DNA from: CAXQUZ01 sp942491145
GTDB lineage: Bacteria; Myxococcota_A; UBA796; UBA2385
Direction of reading: 5' to 3'
NCBI GenBank assembly: GCA_942491145.1
Contig: CALOBC010000049.1
Span: 132,302 to 196,301, forward strand
DNA: 64,000 bases
How positions within the stretch are numbered: position 1 is the first letter of the stretch; every line of letters starts with the position of its first letter. The notes under the pieces were generated by a model. It had not been told where the DNA came from. It did no database searches and worked only from the letters and a program-made list of their open reading frames with translations. Position numbers and translations under genes: made by a program. Positions 59,872 through 64,000 of the stretch are shown here, in pieces.

Positions 59872-60710
59872 CGCGAACCTCCACCCACCACCCGAAGCTG
59901 AGGACGGGGATCGGGCACGGGCACGTCTTCGCCAGCGTCCTCGCGGGCGACCATGTCGATGACCTCCAGCGCGAGGTTGCTGTAGGCGATGGCACCCCTG
60001 CACAGGGGATCGTAGGCATGGATGGGCTTGCCGAAGCTCGGCGCCTCACTGAGCCGCACGTTGCGCGGAATCTCGGCGTCGAAGACCTCGCCACCAAACA
60101 CGGCGCGGGCCTGGTCGCAGACGTCGCGGGCGAGGCGAGTGCGGCGGTCCACCATGGTGAGCAGGATGCCGGCGCGCTTGAGGTTGCGGTTGAGGCCACC
60201 GCGGCGGATCTGCTTGAGGGCGCGGAGGAGCTCGCCGAGCCCTTCCATTGCGTAGTACTCGGCTTGCAGCGGGATGATGACGCCCGAGGCCGAGGCCAAG
60301 GCGTTAACCGTCAGCAAGCCGAGGCTTGGGGGGCAGTCGAGGATGACGAAGTCGTAGTCACCCGCCTGTTCCCGAATGGCGTCGCGCAGCCGAAACTCGC
60401 GGCGCTCGGCGTCCACCAGCTCCACTTCCACACCCACCAGCTCGCGGGTGGCCGGGGCCAAGTGGAGGCCATCGACGGGCGTGGCCATCAACACATCGCC
60501 GAGCTCACGAAAGCCGAGGAGGACATCGGCGATGCCGTGCTTGGCTTCGGACTTGGGGACGCCCAGTCCGGAGCTGGCGTTGCCCTGGGGGTCGAGGTCG
60601 ATCAGCAGGACCGACTTGTCTTCGAGTGCCAGCGCTGCAGCAAGGTTGACGGCGGTGGTGGTCTTGCCGACGCCACCTTTCTGATTGGAGATCGCATAGA
60701 CGCGGGTCAT
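59868..60710 (-). CDS. parA: Chromosome partitioning ATPase ParA
   Basis: The 280-residue product from ATG 60710 has the deviant Walker A ISNQKGGVGKTTTAVNLAAALA, Walker A-prime LLIDLDPQGNASSGLGV and Walker B DYDFVILDCPPSLGLLTVNAL. RTRLARDVCDQARAVFGGEVFDAEIPRNVRLSEAPSFGKPI is near-diagnostic for chromosomal ParA/Soj. It acts on the nucleoid with ParB. The 12-base palindrome just upstream of its start may be a control site. No gidAB neighbours are seen, in contrast to many bacteria. Confidence 0.95.
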   Translation of the reverse strand: MTRVYAISNQKGGVGKTTTAVNLAAALALEDKSVLLIDLDPQGNASSGLGVPKSEAKHGIADVLLGFRELGDVLMATPVDGLHLAPATRELVGVEVELVDAERREFRLRDAIREQAGDYDFVILDCPPSLGLLTVNALASASGVIIPLQAEYYAMEGLGELLRALKQIRRGGLNRNLKRAGILLTMVDRRTRLARDVCDQARAVFGGEVFDAEIPRNVRLSEAPSFGKPIHAYDPLCRGAIAYSNLALEVIDMVAREDAGEDVPVPDPRPQLRVVGGGSR

Positions 60711-60712
60711 GG

Positions 60713-60724
60713 CGGGACGTCCCG
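60713..60724. promoter_or_regulatory. Perfect 12-bp palindrome next to the parA start
   Basis: CGGGACGTCCCG is self-complementary and ends two bases from the parA ATG, taking the place of a normal ribosome site. It could be an operator for autoregulation or a structure limiting parA translation. Confidence 0.4.
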
Positions 60725-60755
60725 GGGGAAGGTGGAGGGAGCGTGGACGGGGCGC

Positions 60756-60888
60756 TGTTCCACAGGGGGAGTGGGCGAGCGCGGAGGGCGGACCAGGGAG
60801 GTCCACCCGGCAGGGATCCCGAGTGTAGCGAGGTGCTCTTGCCAGCGCAAGACCTCCCCCTAAGCTAAGCCTGAGGGATTGTGGAACA
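60756..60888. promoter_or_regulatory. Inverted parS-like half-sites upstream of parA
   Basis: TGTTCCAC (60756-60763) and GTGGAACA (60881-60888) are exact halves of the palindrome TGTTCCACGTGGAACA, placed inward at 117 bases apart in the parA upstream region. Each alone is only a half-site, so ParB binding is a guess. A complete parS was not found near parAB in this window. Confidence 0.3.
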
Positions 60889-60991
60889 TGCCGACGGGGA
60901 CGGGGAACACGAGGTGCGAATCAGTTGGAGAGACTTCGGCGGAGCTCATCGCTGGGGTTGCGGTCAGGGTCAACAACGGGAAGAGTGAGCC

Positions 60992-61669
60992 ATGCACACA
61001 CCCCTCGGCACCGCCGCTGTCCTGTTCTCCTGCACCGGTCTGCTCACGTCCGGGGCCGCCTATGCGTGCTCGGTCGCCGCGCCAGAAGCCCACGAGCTCG
61101 ACCCCGCCGAAGTGGCAATCGACACCCGGTCTCCCGCCCCACCGACGAACCTGAGCGTGGCCCGAGTCTTCCGCGGACATGGCCCCGACTGTGACGCGTC
61201 CGGTGTGTGCCGCGGCACCAGCTGCGACGACATCGGCAGCATCTCGTTGACCTGGACGCCCGGCGGCGATGACCGCACCCCGGACGACAGCCTTGGGGTG
61301 CGCATCGCGGTTGTGGAAGGCGACGGGCCTGGGGGGGTGGGCATCCACGGCGAGTCCGTGCGGCCGCAGACCCCAGGCAGCTTCAGCTTGAGCTGGGTGG
61401 ACGGCGCCAGTGATGACCAGGAACCACTGGACTTTGTGGTGTCCATCACGGAGATCGACCTCGCGGGCAACGAGAGCGAACCGGTCATGGTCCGGGTGAC
61501 GGATGACGGAGGCAGCGCTGACCGAGACACCACAGACGGCGGAAGCGCAGAGCTGCCCGTCGGATGTGCGACACTGCCCCTCGGCTCAGCCCCCTTCGCG
61601 CTCCTCCTGGCGCTCCCGCTGCTGGGCCTGCGGAGACAAGCATGGGACAAGCAACGCCCCAAGACGTGA
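60992..61669 (+). CDS. Secreted protein with MYXO-CTERM-like C-terminal sorting tail
   Basis: The 225-residue product from ATG 60992 has a signal peptide (region ending SGAAYA), a first part rich in Asp and Pro, and a fibronectin/Ig-like beta region with VARVFRGHGPDC, DDIGSISLTWTPGGDD and DFVVSITEIDLAGNESEPV. The end is VGCATLPLGSAPFALLLALPLLGLRR: Cys, a hydrophobic helix and a basic tail, the order of the MYXO-CTERM signal processed in Myxococcus-type bacteria. It is surface-sorted if so. It is divergent from parA. Confidence 0.75.
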   Translation: MHTPLGTAAVLFSCTGLLTSGAAYACSVAAPEAHELDPAEVAIDTRSPAPPTNLSVARVFRGHGPDCDASGVCRGTSCDDIGSISLTWTPGGDDRTPDDSLGVRIAVVEGDGPGGVGIHGESVRPQTPGSFSLSWVDGASDDQEPLDFVVSITEIDLAGNESEPVMVRVTDDGGSADRDTTDGGSAELPVGCATLPLGSAPFALLLALPLLGLRRQAWDKQRPKT

Positions 61670-62238
61670 GGACGTTCTGGTTCGGCCAGCCGGATCTGAC
61701 GAAGCCACCGACACTCGACAAGGGCCGGTGGTGGAAGAGCACGCCCGCCTTCGACGCTGAGATCGCCGAGCGGTTTGGCGCACGCATGCAAGAAGCGCTG
61801 GACACGGGCCTTCCCGAGTGGCATGGCAGTCCCGAAGACCTGCTGTCCCTCATCCTGCTGTGCGACCAGTTCCCCCGCAATGTGCATCGGGGCACGGGCA
61901 AGGCGTTTGCGTGGGACGCCCGCGCACGAGAGGTCGCCACGATCTTGGACAACCTGGGCGCTCCGGCGAGCTGGCAGCCGGATGCGCTGGCGTTCTCATG
62001 GATGCCGTTTGAGCACAGCGAAGCCATGGCGGACCAGGACCGGTGTGTGGCGCGCTTCAAGTCGTTGGCGGCGTCGGTCCCCCAAGCCGAGTTCTACGTG
62101 GACTTTGCCGAGAAGCACCGAGACATCGTCGCCCAGTTCGGACGGTTTCCCCATCGGAATCGGGCACTGGGTCGGGACACCACCGCCGAAGAGCAAGACT
62201 TCTTGGCGAACGGCGGGCCGAGTTTCGGCCAGGGCTGA
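61642..62238 (+). CDS. DUF924-family protein
   Basis: ATG 61642 overlaps the end of the secreted protein gene by 28 bases. The 198-residue all-helical product has the DUF924 hallmarks VRTFWFGQPD, RWWKSTPAFDAEIAERF, LSLILLCDQFPRNVHRGTGKAFAWDARAREVA and the final FGRFPHRNRALGRDTTAEEQDFL. The function of the family is unknown (TPR-like fold). No signal peptide, so cytosolic. Confidence 0.92.
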   Translation: MGQATPQDVRTFWFGQPDLTKPPTLDKGRWWKSTPAFDAEIAERFGARMQEALDTGLPEWHGSPEDLLSLILLCDQFPRNVHRGTGKAFAWDARAREVATILDNLGAPASWQPDALAFSWMPFEHSEAMADQDRCVARFKSLAASVPQAEFYVDFAEKHRDIVAQFGRFPHRNRALGRDTTAEEQDFLANGGPSFGQG

Positions 62239-62294
62239 CCCGAGCGGGGAGGGGACTTGCAGGACGCTGGCTTGGGCTGGCGCACGGGCCCCGC

Positions 62295-63932
62295 TCAGGC
62301 CAGCCAAGTCGAGACGTCGTGCCCTTCGCGACCGAGCACCCACTCGGCAGCGGAGACACCGTGCCACAGGGCTTCTTCGAAGAGGCTGAGTCCGGAGAGG
62401 TCCGTGTGCGCAGCAATGCAACACCCGATGGGTTGGGCCAGCGGATCCAACACACCGGGCGCGTGAAGACCCACGGTGGGCCGCACGGTGCCATGACCCC
62501 AGTGCCAGATGTCGATGCGTTCGAGGAGGCCGCGGAGGTCGGGGTGAGCAGACTCCAGCGCACCGAGGACGAGCTCCGCTTCCGAGGCCCAGGTCGCACT
62601 GTAGAGTTGACCGCGGGCTTGGGCCGGCTCACCCGTGAGGGGTTGGTACCAAGTCAAGACTGTGGGGCCCCCAAAGTTGCCGGCTTGGTGTGCACTGGAG
62701 ATGTAGCCAAGGTCCGAGGCGCCGAACGTGACGCTGTCCCAAGCGATGCGAACACCGCGCCCTTCCGGACTGTCACGAAGCTGCAGTGCGGCGACTCGCC
62801 ACGGCGCAGTGGTGGGAGAGGGACTGAGCGTGCGCGACAACAGCTTCGCGCGCACAGGTGTGGGGACCGCCAGGATGATGTGTTGTGCACGGACCACCTC
62901 GGCCGACCCGGACGCATCCTCCACGACGCACAGGCCCGTGTCCGGCTCCACTGAGCGCACAAGGTGCCCGGTGCGGGGAGTCTGCCCACCCAGTCGGACG
63001 AGCTCCTGGACCAGTCGACCATTGCCTTCGGCCCAGGTGAGCACGTGGGTGCCCAGATCGCGGTCATCCGCCGGATCTGGCCGACGCGCACAGTGGTAAT
63101 GCAGCCCCGCCCAAGCGCTCGTGGTGTCGAGGGTGGTGCCGTAGTCATCGCGGCAGCCGTACTCCAGCCACCACAAGACGGTGGGGCTGGTGATGCCCCG
63201 CTGGCTGAGCCAGTCCGCAAAGGAGATGTCGGCCAGCGCGCGAAGCTGGGGGTCCCGGCTGGCGAGGGCGACGGGAATGGAGAAGGCGTGCCGTCCATCC
63301 TGCCCACGGGCCACGGAGAGTTCCGCAACGGCATTGTCGAAGATGGCCTTCTGATCGTCATCTTCGGGACTGGCGGTCTCGGGCCAGAGCCCCTCCGCCC
63401 AGGCTCCGCCCACATGCAGCCGCTCCTGGGGGGCCAAGCACAGGTCCGCCGTGCGATAGCGAGCAGGACCAGCGAATGGCACCTCGGGGGAGGCTCCATC
63501 AAAGGACTCGATGGCCCCCATGGCATGGAGAAACCGCCGCATGGGCAGGTTCTCAGGATTGGGCATGGTGATGTAGTGGGCACCCAAGGCAAACCGCCCG
63601 CGCGCACCGTCACCCCAAGTCGCGGTTCCGCCCACACGATCGGCCAGCTCGACGATCTCGATCACACCAGAGTGACCAGCCTCACGGAGTCGCCAGGCCG
63701 CGGTCAGACCCGCAACACCCGCCCCAACGATGAGAACGTCCACGGAACGCGGGGACTTGGCGGGCAAGGGGGGCGACTCGGTCCAGAGGCGATGGCCCCG
63801 TTGGGCCCGCTCCAAGCCAAGCAGCTCACCCTGGAGCACGGCCGATGGCTGGGGCCGGTCCGGGTCGCACCCGAGGGTGAGACCACAAGCGCCGACCGAG
63901 CCCGTGTTCAACAATTGGCGTCGTGTCCACAT
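62295..63932 (-). CDS. Tat-exported FAD-dependent amine-oxidase-like oxidoreductase
   Basis: ATG 63932 gives 545 residues. The N-terminus MWTRRQLLNTGSVGACGLTLGC has a twin-Arg motif and a lipobox-like Cys, so it is probably Tat-exported with its FAD and perhaps lipidated. The FAD site is VLIVGAGVAGLTAAWRLREAG with the acidic end EIVELADRVGGTATW. Further signatures are RFALGAHYITMPNPENLP and a late C-terminal GLSLFEEALWHGVSAAEWV. It resembles amine/polyamine-oxidase-type flavoproteins. The start of the upstream neighbour lies outside; I see nothing certain in the last 68 bases. Confidence 0.83.
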   Translation of the reverse strand: MWTRRQLLNTGSVGACGLTLGCDPDRPQPSAVLQGELLGLERAQRGHRLWTESPPLPAKSPRSVDVLIVGAGVAGLTAAWRLREAGHSGVIEIVELADRVGGTATWGDGARGRFALGAHYITMPNPENLPMRRFLHAMGAIESFDGASPEVPFAGPARYRTADLCLAPQERLHVGGAWAEGLWPETASPEDDDQKAIFDNAVAELSVARGQDGRHAFSIPVALASRDPQLRALADISFADWLSQRGITSPTVLWWLEYGCRDDYGTTLDTTSAWAGLHYHCARRPDPADDRDLGTHVLTWAEGNGRLVQELVRLGGQTPRTGHLVRSVEPDTGLCVVEDASGSAEVVRAQHIILAVPTPVRAKLLSRTLSPSPTTAPWRVAALQLRDSPEGRGVRIAWDSVTFGASDLGYISSAHQAGNFGGPTVLTWYQPLTGEPAQARGQLYSATWASEAELVLGALESAHPDLRGLLERIDIWHWGHGTVRPTVGLHAPGVLDPLAQPIGCCIAAHTDLSGLSLFEEALWHGVSAAEWVLGREGHDVSTWLA

Positions 63933-64000
63933 GGATCGCCGATATCCGCACCGTTGCCAGGGTGGGACCCACGGCGCGCAAGTCCACCACAAGAATAAGA

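Noticed and set aside
1..64000. tRNA, rRNA, insertion sequences or prophage genes
   Set aside because: No transposase, integrase or structural phage protein was recognised in the translations, and no cloverleaf-like or rRNA-like stretch was noticed. A program search would be needed to exclude single tRNAs.

Overview
The window is GC-rich and densely coded on both strands, with short intergenic gaps and many 1-4 base start/stop overlaps (ATGA, GTGA, TGATG). It looks like a chromosome segment of a Myxococcota-like (deltaproteobacterial) bacterium. The reasons are a parA-parB-bactofilin cluster, a MYXO-CTERM-like C-terminus, an MbnP/MbnH copper pair of the type known from Myxococcus, a sigma54 activator, and many lipoproteins whose lipobox is followed by Asp/Gly/Ala/Ser low-complexity linkers. 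This taxonomic call is inference. I saw no rRNA, tRNA, insertion sequence, prophage or CRISPR array.

Layout. Bases 1-4803 hold the end of a short-chain dehydrogenase, a lipoprotein with a possible glycosidase-like domain, and a divergent pair: a probable clan CD (caspase-like) cysteine peptidase and a sigma54 activator whose N-terminal domain looks like CARF. Bases 4924-9338 are an overlapping operon: a CDP-alcohol phosphatidyltransferase/RibD-type reductase fusion, an MDR dehydrogenase, a YbhN-type membrane protein and a glycosyltransferase. A sugar-nucleotidyltransferase and a dolichyl-phosphate-mannose-synthase-like GT2 follow. Bases 11000-14600 carry small secreted, FGE-like, thioesterase, membrane and barrel proteins. 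Bases 14642-21500 are a radical SAM region: a B12-type enzyme, a giant protein with two radical SAM motifs and an overlapping partner, and upstream of them a frameshifted gene remnant with 17-bp tandem repeats.

Bases 21496-23650 are a SCO1/MORN/YHYH operon. Bases 24316-27228 hold a kinase-fold phosphotransferase and a RegB/RegA-like two-component pair. Bases 27239-30918 are an MbnH/MbnP copper cluster. FetAB-like ABC genes, a stand-alone RelA/SpoT domain, a SPASM-like radical SAM protein and a PAS/pseudokinase/receiver protein follow. Bases 37185-46000 hold an (Asp-Ala)n lipoprotein, a rhodanese, two tandem ferritin-like lipoproteins, three SRPBCC/START-fold proteins, an ATP-grasp enzyme and a YraN-like nuclease. 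Bases 46055-53186 hold a lipoprotein glycogen-debranching-like enzyme, a secreted alpha/beta hydrolase, two divergent polymerase-beta-type nucleotidyltransferases and a two-TM SLATT-like protein.

Bases 53328-58579 hold a methyltransferase, a DUF3754 protein, a LysE exporter with a lipoprotein and an outer-membrane barrel, and uridine kinase. Bases 58576-60710 are bactofilin-parB-parA. The window ends with a MYXO-CTERM-like secreted protein, a DUF924 protein and a Tat-type FAD oxidoreductase.

The best candidates for undescribed biology are the CARF-like activator/peptidase pair, the double radical SAM protein with its partner, the CDP-alcohol transferase/RibD fusion operon, the nucleotidyltransferase/SLATT neighbourhood and the tandem di-iron lipoproteins.
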